A stretch of DNA of 48,587 nucleotides from Paracoccaceae bacterium (GCA_030758115.1 JANREX010000004.1:2694-51280), one strand, 5' to 3'; counted from the first letter of the stretch, positions 18,714 to 27,493 are shown. Translations and numbers: made by a program. Notes: generated by a model not told the origin, from the letters alone.

Positions 18714-21700
18714 TCACTCGGCTGCTTGCGCCATGCCCTTGGCCGGATCGCGGAAGGCCGCCAGCAATTCCTCGCGCCGTTTTGCGGCTTTCACCTCGTT
18801 GGCCTGTTTCACCGGGCCGAAGCCGCGGATCGACAGCGGCAGTTCGGCCAGCGCCACGGCGGCCTCCATGCGGTCGGCCGTGACCTTGGCCAGCACCTCG
18901 GCCATGTCGGCCTCGTATTGCTTGATCAGCGCGCGTTCCATCCGCCGTTCCTCGGTCCGCCCGAAGATGTCCAGCGGGGTGCCGCGCAGGACCTTGAGCG
19001 ATTTCAGAACCCGCAAGGGCCGCGCCATCCATGGCCCGAAGGTGCGTTTCATCGGGCGGCCATCCGGGCCGGTCTTCGAGATGATCGGCGGCGCCAGATG
19101 GAAGGTCATGCGGAAATCGCCGTCGAACTGCTCGGCCGCCTTTTCCTGCGAGGTCAGCAAAAGCCGCGCCACCTCGTATTCGTCCTTGTAGGCCAGCAGC
19201 TTGTGATAGCCCTTGGCGACCGCTTCCTTGAGGCGCGGATCGCTGATGCCATCCACCATCTTGCGATAACGCTTCGCCAACCGCTTGCTTTGGTAGGCGA
19301 CAAGGTGATCGGCGCGGAAGGCGATCCTGTCCTCCAGCGATTTCGGCAGTTCGATCACCTTGGGCTTGAGCATGCGCGCCGCCTGATCGGGATGGAGCGC
19401 AGCCCAGCGGCCCAGTTCGAAGGCGCGCTGGTTCTTTTCGACCGCCGCACCGTTCAGCTTGATCGCGTGCAAGATCGCCTCGTGGCTGAGCGGGATCAGC
19501 CCCCGCTGCCATGCGGCACCAAAGAGCATCATGTTGGAAAAGATCGAATCGCCCAGCGTCACGCGCGCCAGTTCCGAGGCATCGAACAGCATCACGCGGT
19601 CCTGCAACCGCGCCTCCAGCGCCAGCGCCAGCCGGTCGGAGGGCAGCGAGAATTCGGTGTTGCGGGTGAAATCGCCTGTGATGATCTCGTGGCTGTTGAC
19701 CACCGCGCCGGTGCGGCCCGTGCGGGTCAGCCCCAGCGTCTTGGCCCCGGCCGACACGACCAGATCGCCACCGATCAGGGCGTCAGCCTCGCCCGTTGCC
19801 ACGCGCACGGCGCTGATATCGTCGGGCTGTTCCGCGATGCGGCAATGGATATGCACGGCACCACCCTTCTGGGCGAGGCCTGCCATTTCCATCATGCCGG
19901 CACCCTTGCCGTCGATCTGCGCCGCCTGCGCGAGCACCGCGCCGATGGTCACGACGCCGGTGCCACCGACCCCGGTGATCACCACGTTGAAAGTGCCGTT
20001 GATCGCGGGCAGTACCGGCTGGGCCATATCGGGCAGGTCCACCGAGGCGGTCGCGGCCTTTTTCGGCGTTGCCCCTTCCAGTGTCACGAAGGACGGGCAG
20101 AAGCCCTTGAGACAGCTGAAATCCTTGTTGCAGCTGGATTGATCAATCGCGCGCTTGCGGCCCAGTTCGGTTTCCACCGGCACGATCGAGACGCAGTTCG
20201 ACTGCACGCCGCAATCGCCGCAGCCTTCGCAGACATCGGTATTGATGAACACGCGCTTGTCGGGATCGGGAAACTTGCCGCGCTTGCGGCGGCGACGCTT
20301 TTCGGCGGCGCAGGTCTGCACATAAACGATGGCCGACACGCCCTTCAGCTTGGCGTATTTCTCCTGCACGGTCTGCAATTCGGCGCGTTCGTGCTTTTCA
20401 ACGTTGGACGGGAAAGTGGACAGATCCACCTCTTCCTTTTCGTCGTAGACCACGGCGACATTGGGCACGCCCATCGCCTTCAACTCGGCCACGATACGCT
20501 GTGCGGTCAGCCCGCCCTCGTTGCCCTGCCCGCCGGTCATGGCGACCGCATCGTTGAACAGGATCTTGTAGGTGATGTTCACATCCGAGGCGAGGGCCGC
20601 GCGGATCGCCTGGATGCCGGAGTGGTTGTAGGTGCCATCGCCCAGGTTCTGGAACACGTGATCGCGGGTCGAAAATTTCGCCTCGCCGATCCAGTTGGCA
20701 CCCTCGCCGCCCATATGGGTGGCTCCGATGGTCTCGCGATCCATCCACTGCACCATGTAGTGACAGCCGATCCCCGCATAGGCACGGCTGCCGTCCGGCA
20801 CCTTGGTCGATGTGTTATGCGGGCAGCCCGAGCAGAAATAGGGCAGACGCGAGGCCAGTTCCTGCGCGTTGTCATTGCGCCGCGCATCGGCCAGCGCGGA
20901 CAGGCCCGCCTTGATGCCTTCGGTGCTGCGGCCTTCGTCGATCAGGATGCCGCCCAGCTTTTCCGCGATCATGATCGGGTCCAGCGCGCCGCGTGTCGGG
21001 AACAGTTCCTCGCCATGCATGGACCCTGCCCCGCCGCCCTTGTGCCAGCCCCAGACGCGGCGGCCATGGCGGTCGTCGAAAATGGCTTCCTTGATCTGCA
21101 CCTCGATCAGCTTGCGCTTTTCCTCGACCACGACGATCAGATCCAGCCCTTCGGCCCAGTCGTGAAAGCCCTTCATGTCCAGCGGGAAGGTCTGACCGAT
21201 CTTGTAGGTGGTGATGCCAAGGCGTTCCGCCTCGGCGGCATCTATGTTCAGCAATGCCAGCGCATGCACCAGATCCAGCCAGTTCTTGCCCGCGGCCACG
21301 AAACCGATCCTGGCACCGGGCTTGCCCCAGATGCGCTTGTCCATCTTGTTGGCGTGGGAAAACGCCTCGGCGGCGAAACGCTTGTGGTCGATCATCCGCG
21401 CTTCCTGCGCATGCGGCGTGTCGATCAGGCGGATGTTCAGCCCGCCCTCGGGCATGTCGAATTCGGGGATCACAAGGCTCATGCGGTCCGGGCGGCCATC
21501 GACGACGGCCGTCGCCTCGACCGTGTCCTTCATCGTCTTGAGGCCGACCCATAGCCCGGAAAAACGCGACAGCGCATAGCCATAGACGCCGTAATCCAGG
21601 ATTTCCTGCACGCCTGCGGGGCTGACGACCGGCATATAGGCATCGACCATCGCCCATTCGCTTTGATGCAGCACGGTCGAGGATTCGCCGGTGTGGTCAT

Positions 21701-22136
21701 CGCCCATCGCCATCAGCACGCCGCCATGGCGCGACGATCCGGCCATATTGGCGTGGCGCATCACGTCGCCCGAACGGTCCACGCCGGGGCCCTTGCCGTA
21801 CCACAGCCCGAAGACCCCGTCGAATTTCCCCTCGCCGCGCAGTTCCGCCTGCTGCGCGCCCCAAAGGGCGGTCGCGGCCAGATCCTCGTTCAGACCCTCC
21901 TCGAAGGTGACATCGGCGGCGGCCAGCTGCTTGGCGGCGCGGTTCATCTGCATGTCGACCGCCCCAAGGGGCGAGCCGCGATAGCCCGTGACGAAACCGG
22001 CCGTGTTCAGACCTGCCGCCCTGTCGCGCGCTTTCTGGATCAGCATCAACCTGACCAGCGCCTGGGTCCCGTTCAACAGGACCTGCGATTTCTCGAGGTC
22101 GAACCTGTCGTTCAGAGTTATTTCCTGCCGGGTCAT
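18714..22136 (-). CDS. Indolepyruvate ferredoxin oxidoreductase, fused IorA-IorB type
   Basis: Thiamine-diphosphate and iron-sulfur enzyme that oxidatively decarboxylates aryl pyruvates from aromatic amino acid transamination to aryl-CoA. At 1140 residues it carries all domains in one chain: N-terminal pyrimidine-binding domain (GYRGSPLGAVD), TPP-binding domain (MGGEGANW and GDGTYNHSG, about 470-530), a cysteine cluster at about 633-670 (CEGCGDCGVQSNC, then CNKDFSCLKGFC), a gamma/IorB-like domain (GVGGTGVVTIGAVLAQAA) and a helical C-terminal region. The ATG at 22136 is seven bases from GGGAG; an ATG at 22151 is less likely. It is divergent from a LysR gene across a 180-bp region with an operator-like dyad. 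Confidence 0.92.
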   Translation of the reverse strand: MTRQEITLNDRFDLEKSQVLLNGTQALVRLMLIQKARDRAAGLNTAGFVTGYRGSPLGAVDMQMNRAAKQLAAADVTFEEGLNEDLAATALWGAQQAELRGEGKFDGVFGLWYGKGPGVDRSGDVMRHANMAGSSRHGGVLMAMGDDHTGESSTVLHQSEWAMVDAYMPVVSPAGVQEILDYGVYGYALSRFSGLWVGLKTMKDTVEATAVVDGRPDRMSLVIPEFDMPEGGLNIRLIDTPHAQEARMIDHKRFAAEAFSHANKMDKRIWGKPGARIGFVAAGKNWLDLVHALALLNIDAAEAERLGITTYKIGQTFPLDMKGFHDWAEGLDLIVVVEEKRKLIEVQIKEAIFDDRHGRRVWGWHKGGGAGSMHGEELFPTRGALDPIMIAEKLGGILIDEGRSTEGIKAGLSALADARRNDNAQELASRLPYFCSGCPHNTSTKVPDGSRAYAGIGCHYMVQWMDRETIGATHMGGEGANWIGEAKFSTRDHVFQNLGDGTYNHSGIQAIRAALASDVNITYKILFNDAVAMTGGQGNEGGLTAQRIVAELKAMGVPNVAVVYDEKEEVDLSTFPSNVEKHERAELQTVQEKYAKLKGVSAIVYVQTCAAEKRRRRKRGKFPDPDKRVFINTDVCEGCGDCGVQSNCVSIVPVETELGRKRAIDQSSCNKDFSCLKGFCPSFVTLEGATPKKAATASVDLPDMAQPVLPAINGTFNVVITGVGGTGVVTIGAVLAQAAQIDGKGAGMMEMAGLAQKGGAVHIHCRIAEQPDDISAVRVATGEADALIGGDLVVSAGAKTLGLTRTGRTGAVVNSHEIITGDFTRNTEFSLPSDRLALALEARLQDRVMLFDASELARVTLGDSIFSNMMLFGAAWQRGLIPLSHEAILHAIKLNGAAVEKNQRAFELGRWAALHPDQAARMLKPKVIELPKSLEDRIAFRADHLVAYQSKRLAKRYRKMVDGISDPRLKEAVAKGYHKLLAYKDEYEVARLLLTSQEKAAEQFDGDFRMTFHLAPPIISKTGPDGRPMKRTFGPWMARPLRVLKSLKVLRGTPLDIFGRTEERRMERALIKQYEADMAEVLAKVTADRMEAAVALAELPLSIRGFGPVKQANEVKAAKRREELLAAFRDPAKGMAQAAE

Positions 22137-22169
22137 CGCGCATCTCCCCATCTGAGCGATCTTGTTTTT

Positions 22170-22205
22170 ACTATAGCGCGATATTAGGTCACAAATAATG
22201 ACCTA
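22170..22205 (-). promoter_or_regulatory. Promoter of the indolepyruvate oxidoreductase gene with overlapping operator-like dyad
   Basis: A perfect inverted repeat TAGGTCA-N7-TGACCTA spans 22185-22205 and contains the LysR-type T-N11-A pattern (T22189 to A22201). On the minus strand a -10-like TATAGT lies at 22170-22175, so the dyad covers the -35 region of a promoter reading into the oxidoreductase gene. The surrounding 22150-22250 region is markedly AT-rich. The bound factor is unknown; the divergent LysR protein is one candidate. Confidence 0.55.
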
Positions 22206-22316
22206 CCAAACTATTTTTTATCAACCAGTTGGGTTATAGGAACATAGGGTCGGTCAACGGGTGGTGCTTTTGGTCTGTTTCACGCAGACGTTGCTAATGA
22301 ATGGATTGTTGCGCTC

Positions 22317-23222
22317 ATGGATTGGGACAAACTCAGAATCTTTCACGCAGTTGCCGACGCAGGCAGCCTGACCCATGCAGGTGATACCTTGCATCTGTCC
22401 CAGTCTGCCGTCAGCCGGCAGATCCGCGCCCTTGAAGACAGTTTGAACACCACGCTGTTTCACCGCCATGCGCGCGGTCTGATTCTGACCGAACAGGGCG
22501 AGTTGCTGTTCGAGGCGACGTCGTCGATGGCCAAGCGGCTTGAAACGGCGGCCGCGCGGATCCGCGACAGCGAGGAAGAGGTCTTTGGCGAATTGCGCGT
22601 AACGACCACCACGGGGTTCGGAAGCCTGTGGCTGGCCCCGCGCCTGACCCGGCTCTACCAGAAGTATCCCGACCTCAAGATCGACCTGATGCTGGAAGAA
22701 CGCGTGCTCGACCTGCCCATGCGCGAGGCCGACGTGGCCATCCGCATGAAAGAGCCAAGCCAGGCGGACCTGATCCGCAAGCGGCTTATGCATATCCGCA
22801 TGCGGCTTTACGCCTCTCCGACATATCTCGCGAAACGCGCGGCCCCCGAACGGATCGAGGACATCTCGGGCCATCGGCTGATCTGCCAGAACCCGCAGTC
22901 GGCACAGGTTGGCGCGGGGGCCAATCTGGTCCAGTTCCTGATGACGCATGACATCCAGTCAACACTGACGGTGAACAACTATTTCGGCGTGCTTCAGGCG
23001 GTGCTGCATGACCTGGGTATCGGCGTGCTGCCCGACTACCTGACCCATGATTTTCCCGAGCTGGTGCGAATCCTTCCCGATATCGAATCCGTCGAAGTGC
23101 CGGTGTTCCTGGCCTATCCGGAAGAACTGCGTCAGTCCAAGCGTGTCGCCGCCTTCCGCGATTTCGTGCAGGACGAGATCGTCAGTTATCGCAAACAGAT
23201 GAAAGATCAGGAAGTTAGCTAA
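22317..23222 (+). CDS. LysR-family transcriptional regulator, LsrB/VtlR-like
   Basis: 301-residue LysR regulator: winged helix-turn-helix at residues 1-60 (MDWDKLRIFHAVADAGSLTH, LSQSAVSRQIRALE) and a two-lobed effector domain. LFHRHARGLILTEQGE and the general N-terminus match what I know of LsrB (Sinorhizobium) and VtlR (Brucella, Agrobacterium), which control oxidative and envelope functions and activate small RNAs such as AbcR2. It is divergent from the indolepyruvate oxidoreductase gene and followed by a predicted sRNA. No clear Shine-Dalgarno precedes the ATG. Subfamily assignment is from recall, not from a search. Confidence 0.9.
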   Translation: MDWDKLRIFHAVADAGSLTHAGDTLHLSQSAVSRQIRALEDSLNTTLFHRHARGLILTEQGELLFEATSSMAKRLETAAARIRDSEEEVFGELRVTTTTGFGSLWLAPRLTRLYQKYPDLKIDLMLEERVLDLPMREADVAIRMKEPSQADLIRKRLMHIRMRLYASPTYLAKRAAPERIEDISGHRLICQNPQSAQVGAGANLVQFLMTHDIQSTLTVNNYFGVLQAVLHDLGIGVLPDYLTHDFPELVRILPDIESVEVPVFLAYPEELRQSKRVAAFRDFVQDEIVSYRKQMKDQEVS

Positions 23223-23234
23223 CAGGTTAACTAA

Positions 23235-23275
23235 GCTATGCACAAGGCGCATAGCCGCATTGCTGTATTGCAGCA
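23235..23275 (+). promoter_or_regulatory. Two dyads between the LysR gene and the sRNA promoter
   Basis: GCTATGC-N7-GCATAGC (23235-23255) and TGCTG-N5-CAGCA (23261-23275) are inverted repeats just after the LysR stop codon. The second is followed by TATTTT and could act as a weak terminator for the LysR gene. Relative to the predicted sRNA start near 23320 their centres lie at about -75 and -52, distances at which LysR-type activators often bind. Both readings are inference. Confidence 0.4.
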
Positions 23276-23284
23276 TATTTTGCC

Positions 23285-23313
23285 TTGATCGTTCATAAAG
23301 GGATGCCTAATTC
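23285..23313 (+). promoter_or_regulatory. Predicted sigma-70-type promoter of the sRNA
   Basis: TTGATC at 23285-23290 and TAATTC at 23308-23313 are separated by 17 bases, giving an expected start near 23320. The region is AT-rich compared with its surroundings. Confidence 0.5.
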
Positions 23314-23319
23314 AGCAAT

Positions 23320-23402
23320 TGACGGTGAAGCTGCTTAGGCTGGCATCACCATCATACCTCCCTGTTGGACTTTGGCCGAGCTTAGTGCTCGGCCTTTTTT
23401 TT
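23320..23402 (+). ncRNA. Candidate trans-acting small RNA with exposed CCUCCC motif
   Basis: About 83 nt. The predicted fold has three parts. A 5' hairpin pairs GGTGA/TCACC with an inner AGC/GCT (23324-23350). A roughly 20-nt single-stranded stretch carries CCTCCC at 23357-23362, complementary to Shine-Dalgarno sequences. The terminator is a perfect 8-bp stem GGCCGAGC/GCTCGGCC with a 5-nt loop (23374-23394) followed by eight T residues. There is a plausible promoter upstream and no open reading frame. This hairpin / anti-SD / terminator topology is that of alphaproteobacterial sRNAs such as AbcR and MmgR/suhB types. It sits between the LsrB/VtlR-like LysR gene and a convergent gene. Family membership is untested. 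Confidence 0.65.
23374..23402 (+). terminator. Strong intrinsic terminator of the candidate sRNA
   Basis: GGCCGAGC (23374-23381), TTAGT loop, GCTCGGCC (23387-23394), then T8 (23395-23402). It is one of the two best intrinsic terminators in the window. Confidence 0.92.
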
Positions 23403-23445
23403 ACCAAACAGACGAAAATACGCGCTGCGGCCCCTCTCGCTTGCC

Positions 23446-24192
23446 TCAGCGCTGCCGGCGCAGCGCCGCCACCGACACCTTGCCCACCGTTGAACGCCAG
23501 GCCTCCATCCACAGCCCGTCGATACGCGCCAATTGGTCGGGATCGATATGGCCACCCTCGCGCCAATAGCGGCCCGACGGCACCCGCGCGCCCAGGTCCT
23601 GCTCGGCCTGCAGGGCGGCGCGCACGGCCTGTTCATGAACCTGCAACGGGCGCGACGCCGCCAATGCGCCGATCCTCGCGCGGGGAAACACCAGGCGGCT
23701 GGGATCCTCGGACAGGTTCACCACCGCGCAGCCCTGCCGCGCAGCCAGCAGCAGGATGCGCGCCGACTTTGCCTCGAGGTTCTGCAAGGTCATGTCAGGA
23801 CGCAGCGGATCCGCCGTGCCCGTGCCATAGAAATGTGTATTGACGGCAACCGGATAGACCATGTCGCAGCCCAGAACCGCCAGGACCCGCGGACGGTGCC
23901 GCCACAGCGCCCAATAGGCTGCGGTAAAGGCCATCGTGCCGCCGGCATAGACCACGCCGCCATAGGCATTGTTGGCGGGGATGTAATCCGTCGCGGTCAC
24001 GATGCCCTGCGCCTGCGTCAGCGCCGCGGGCCGCCGGTCGACGGGAAAATCCTCGGGGTGGATCAGCGAATCCCAGTCAGGCCGCACGCGCCAGGCATTG
24101 TTGATCGCCAGAACATGCCCCATGGCATCCCGCGACCAGCCCTGCGCCCGGATCACGTTGGGCCCGCTGCCCAGGATAGTCACAACGTCCAT
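23446..24192 (-). CDS. Protein of unknown function with Rossmann-like N-terminus
   Basis: 248 residues, no family recognised with confidence. It begins MDVVTILGSGPNVIRAQGW, a beta strand and glycine-rich loop like a nucleotide-binding fold, followed by INNAWRVRPDWDSLIHPEDF. The middle has a conserved-looking GGVVYAGGTMAFTAAYWALW and VLAVLGCDMVY. The general layout recalls DUF115/MptE-like or sialyltransferase-like proteins that start GSGPS, but I would not assign a function. There are no membrane segments or signal peptide. Codon use matches its neighbours. It is divergent from purL across 180 bases and convergent with the sRNA. Confidence 0.82.
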   Translation of the reverse strand: MDVVTILGSGPNVIRAQGWSRDAMGHVLAINNAWRVRPDWDSLIHPEDFPVDRRPAALTQAQGIVTATDYIPANNAYGGVVYAGGTMAFTAAYWALWRHRPRVLAVLGCDMVYPVAVNTHFYGTGTADPLRPDMTLQNLEAKSARILLLAARQGCAVVNLSEDPSRLVFPRARIGALAASRPLQVHEQAVRAALQAEQDLGARVPSGRYWREGGHIDPDQLARIDGLWMEAWRSTVGKVSVAALRRQR

Positions 24193-24372
24193 GTTTTGCC
24201 TCTGCCGCTACCTGCCGGCAGAGCGCCGACCGAACCTAAGGTAGCGCTGTCGCGCGGCCGGGCGAGTTGTTTTTGGATACCGCGCCGCTCTTTCTGTGGC
24301 GCCCTGCCCCTTTCCCCGCGCAAAGCCTTGTCGTAAAGAGGCGGCGCAGACCTGCCCAGGGGGACGAAAGAC

Positions 24373-26544
24373 ATGCAAGACATGGTGCAAGAACCGGCCA
24401 TCACGCCCGAACTGATCGCGGCGCACGGGCTCAAGCCCGACGAATACCAGCGCATCCTCGAGATCATCGGCCGCGAGCCCAGCTTCACCGAGCTTGGCAT
24501 CTTCTCGGCAATGTGGAACGAACACTGTTCCTACAAGTCCTCCAAGAAATGGCTGCGCACCCTGCCCACCACCGGCCCGCAGGTGATCTGCGGCCCCGGC
24601 GAGAATGCGGGCGTCGTGGATATCGGCGACGGTCAGGCGGTGGTCTTCAAGATGGAAAGCCACAACCACCCCTCGTATATCGAACCCTACCAGGGTGCGG
24701 CGACCGGCGTGGGCGGCATCCTGCGCGATGTCTTCACCATGGGCGCGCGGCCCATCGCGGCGATGAATTCGCTGTCCTTCGGCGCGCCCGACCATCCCAA
24801 GACACGCCAGCTGGTGCATGGGGTGGTCGAAGGGATCGGCGGCTACGGCAATGCCTTCGGCGTGCCCACTGTCGGCGGCGAGGTGCGGTTCCACCCCGCC
24901 TATAACGGCAACTGCCTTGTGAATGCCTTTGCCGCGGGCCTCGCGGATGCCGACAAGATCTTCTATTCCGCCGCCTCGGGCGTGGGCATGCCCGTGGTCT
25001 ACCTTGGCGCCAAGACCGGCCGCGATGGTGTCGGCGGCGCGACAATGGCCAGCGCCGAATTCGACGACACGATCGAGGAAAAGCGCCCCACCGTGCAGGT
25101 GGGCGATCCCTTCACCGAAAAGCGCCTGATGGAGGCCTGCATGGAGCTGATGCAGACCGGGGCCGTGATTTCGATCCAGGACATGGGGGCCGCGGGCCTG
25201 ACCTGTTCGGCGGTGGAAATGGGCGACAAGGGCGACCTGGGCGTGCGGCTGGACCTTGAAAAGGTCCCCTGCCGCGAAACCGGCATGACCGCCTATGAGA
25301 TGATGCTGTCCGAAAGCCAGGAACGCATGCTGATGGTCCTGCGCCCCGAGAAAGAGGCCGAAGCCAAGGCCGTCTTCGACAAATGGGATCTGGATTTTGC
25401 CATCGTTGGCGAAACAATCGCAGAAGATCGTTTCCTGATCATGCACAATAACGTCTGCAAGGCGGATCTGCCGCTCAAGGCGCTGTCGGGCACGGCCCCC
25501 GAATATGACCGCCCCTGGGTGGAAACGCCCGAGGCCGCGCCGCTGGGCGACGTGCCGGGGATCGACCCGATCGACGGGCTGAAGGCGCTGATCGGCAGCC
25601 CGAACTATGCCGCCAAGCAGTGGGTCTATGAGCAATATGACAGCCAGGTGATGGCCGATACCGTGCGCACACCGGGCCTCGGTGCGGGCGTGATCCGCGT
25701 GCATGGCACCGACAAGCTGCTGGCCTTCACCTCGGACGTGACGCCGCGCTATGTCTTCGCCAACCCGTTCGAGGGTGGCAAGCAGGCCGTGGCCGAAACC
25801 TATCGCAACCTGACCGCGATCGGGGCCAAACCACTGGCCACCACCGACAACCTGAACTTCGGCAACCCGGAAAAGCCGCAGATCATGGGGCAGTTCGTGG
25901 GCGCGATCAAAGGGATCGGTGCTGCGGTCTCGGCGCTGGACATGCCGATCGTCTCGGGCAATGTCAGCCTTTACAACGAAACGGATGGCAAGGGCATCCT
26001 GCCCACGCCCACGATCTGCGCCGTGGGGATCATCCCCCATATCGACCAGGCGATCCTGGGCCAGGCGCGCGATGGTCATGTGGCGCTTCTGGTCGGTGAC
26101 AGCCATGGCCACCTGGGCCAATCCGCCCTGCTGGCCGAAGTGTTCCACCGCGAGGAAGGCGACGCGCCCCATGTCGATCTCGAGGCCGAGCGCCGCAATG
26201 GCGACTTCATCCGTGACAATCACGCGCTGATCCGCGCCTGCACCGACCTGTCGGACGGCGGCCTCGCCATGGCCGCCTTCGAAATGGCCGAAGCGGCAGG
26301 CGTGGGCGTGCAGATCGACCTGTCGGACACGCCCGCGCTGTTCGGCGAGGATCAGGCGCGCTATCTCATCGCCTGCAATTTCGACCAGGCCGAGGCGCTG
26401 ATGATCGCCGCAGGCCAGGCCGGCGTCACGATCCAGACGGTCGGCAAGTTCGGCGGCAGCACCGTCCGTTTCGGCGCCTCCGAAGCCCCGCTGGAGGACC
26501 TGTCGGCCCTCTATCGCGGCGCGTTCGAGGCGGCTCTGGGCTGA
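24373..26544 (+). CDS. purL: Phosphoribosylformylglycinamidine synthase subunit II (PurL)
   Basis: ATP-dependent amidation of FGAR to FGAM in purine synthesis, acting with PurS and PurQ. The 723-residue protein is the small, non-fused bacterial PurL. Signatures include [18 protein letters not shown] near residue 45, [41 protein letters not shown] and the second AIRS half with [27 protein letters not shown] ribosome site precedes the ATG at 24373; the ATG three codons later is possible. purS and purQ are not in the window. Confidence 0.97.
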   Translation: MQDMVQEPAITPELIAAHGLKPDEYQRILEIIGREPSFTELGIFSAMWNEHCSYKSSKKWLRTLPTTGPQVICGPGENAGVVDIGDGQAVVFKMESHNHPSYIEPYQGAATGVGGILRDVFTMGARPIAAMNSLSFGAPDHPKTRQLVHGVVEGIGGYGNAFGVPTVGGEVRFHPAYNGNCLVNAFAAGLADADKIFYSAASGVGMPVVYLGAKTGRDGVGGATMASAEFDDTIEEKRPTVQVGDPFTEKRLMEACMELMQTGAVISIQDMGAAGLTCSAVEMGDKGDLGVRLDLEKVPCRETGMTAYEMMLSESQERMLMVLRPEKEAEAKAVFDKWDLDFAIVGETIAEDRFLIMHNNVCKADLPLKALSGTAPEYDRPWVETPEAAPLGDVPGIDPIDGLKALIGSPNYAAKQWVYEQYDSQVMADTVRTPGLGAGVIRVHGTDKLLAFTSDVTPRYVFANPFEGGKQAVAETYRNLTAIGAKPLATTDNLNFGNPEKPQIMGQFVGAIKGIGAAVSALDMPIVSGNVSLYNETDGKGILPTPTICAVGIIPHIDQAILGQARDGHVALLVGDSHGHLGQSALLAEVFHREEGDAPHVDLEAERRNGDFIRDNHALIRACTDLSDGGLAMAAFEMAEAAGVGVQIDLSDTPALFGEDQARYLIACNFDQAEALMIAAGQAGVTIQTVGKFGGSTVRFGASEAPLEDLSALYRGAFEAALG

Positions 26545-26643
26545 CGACGCCAGCTTCTTCTTGCGTGAAATATCCTCGGGGGGAAGGGTCAGCGCAGCTG
26601 AACCTGGGGGGCAGACAGCCCCCCACCCGGCCCGCGGCCCGGA
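26545..26643. repeat. Intergenic element with G/C-tract hairpin between purL and the OsmC gene
   Basis: This 99-bp convergent spacer holds GAAATATCCTCGGGGGG near 26568-26584, a motif type I recall as frequent after genes in Rhodobacteraceae. It also has a hairpin GGGGGGC-AGACA-GCCCCCC (26606-26624) without a T-run. It probably marks the transcript ends of both genes. Repeat status outside this window cannot be seen. Confidence 0.4.
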
Positions 26644-27060
26644 TCAGGCCGCTTCGATCTTCCACTCGTGGGTCAGTGTCGCCGTCTTTTCGAACATCTT
26701 GGAAGCCGAGCAGTATTTCTCGGCCGACAGGGTCACGGCACGTTCGACCAGCGCGGGTTTCAGGTCATGGCCACGGATCGTGTAGATCAGCTTGACCTCG
26801 GTAAAGACCTTGGGCTCCTCGTCGGCGCGGGTTCCCACCAGTTCCACCTCGCAGCCGGTCACGCGGGCGCGGGCCTTTTCCAGGATCATCACGATGTCGA
26901 AGGCGGTGCAGCCGCCCAGGCCCAGAAGCATCATTTCCATCGGGCGCGGGCCGATGTTGCGCCCGCCCGCTTCGGGCGCGCCATCCATCACGACACCGTG
27001 GCCTGATCCTGTCTCGCCCAGAAAGGCGCGTCCGTTGATCCAGCTGACCTTGGCTTTCAT
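26644..27060 (-). CDS. OsmC/YhfA-family thiol protein
   Basis: 138-residue OsmC-fold protein of the YhfA-like branch, related to organic hydroperoxide reductases. The two conserved cysteines are Cys51 (GLGGCTAFD) and Cys117 (AEKYCSASKM), on the helices that form the redox site in the family. The ATG at 27060 follows GGAGG with a five-base spacer; an in-frame ATG at 27072 is less likely. Its substrate is unknown. It stands alone, convergent with purL and divergent from bolA. Confidence 0.9.
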   Translation of the reverse strand: MKAKVSWINGRAFLGETGSGHGVVMDGAPEAGGRNIGPRPMEMMLLGLGGCTAFDIVMILEKARARVTGCEVELVGTRADEEPKVFTEVKLIYTIRGHDLKPALVERAVTLSAEKYCSASKMFEKTATLTHEWKIEAA

Positions 27061-27195
27061 GCGATCCTCCATCTGATTGCCGCGCAGCTTTGGCCGATCC
27101 CGCTTCGCTTGTCAAAGCGGCCAAAGCCAAGGCAAACCCTTGCGGCGCGTCCGTCAAAGGCATAAATCTGATGCAAATATAAAGGAGCATCCCAC

Positions 27196-27438
27196 ATGGC
27201 CATCGAAGCACAGGAAATCGAAGACCTGATCCGCGCGGGATTTCCGCATGCCAAGATCACCGTCACCGATTTGGCCGGGGACGGGAACCATTACGCGGCC
27301 GAGGTGATCGACGCCTCGTTCAAGACCATGAACCGCGTGCAGCAGCAGCGCGCGGTCTATGCCACGCTGAAGGGCAAGATGGACGGGGCCAATGGCCAGC
27401 TTCATGCCCTGGCCCTGACCACCAAGGCCCCGGATTGA
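27196..27438 (+). CDS. bolA: BolA-family protein
   Basis: 80-residue BolA protein (IbaG-like size). The family binds a [2Fe-2S] cluster jointly with a monothiol glutaredoxin and acts in iron-sulfur trafficking and iron sensing. The fold signature is visible as KITVTDLAGDGNHYAAEVI and RVQQQRAVYATLKGKM, with a C-terminal His (QLHALAL) in the position of the cluster ligand. AAGGAG precedes the ATG. It is 55 bases upstream of grxD, the classic partner, so the two are almost certainly one transcript. Confidence 0.95.
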   Translation: MAIEAQEIEDLIRAGFPHAKITVTDLAGDGNHYAAEVIDASFKTMNRVQQQRAVYATLKGKMDGANGQLHALALTTKAPD

Positions 27439-27493
27439 GCCCGGACCGACCAGACACCCGAGGCTGCGCCTCGCCTGACCAAGGACAAGACAG

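Noticed and set aside
18645-21554. A 969-codon open frame on the plus strand opposite the indolepyruvate oxidoreductase gene
   Set aside because: It is the antisense shadow of a high-GC gene with strong third-position bias; its product is His/Arg/Gln-rich with no family motifs, while the minus strand encodes a complete recognisable enzyme.
24208-26223. A 671-codon open frame on the minus strand opposite purL
   Set aside because: Antisense shadow of purL, with the same His/Gly/Arg bias as the other shadows.
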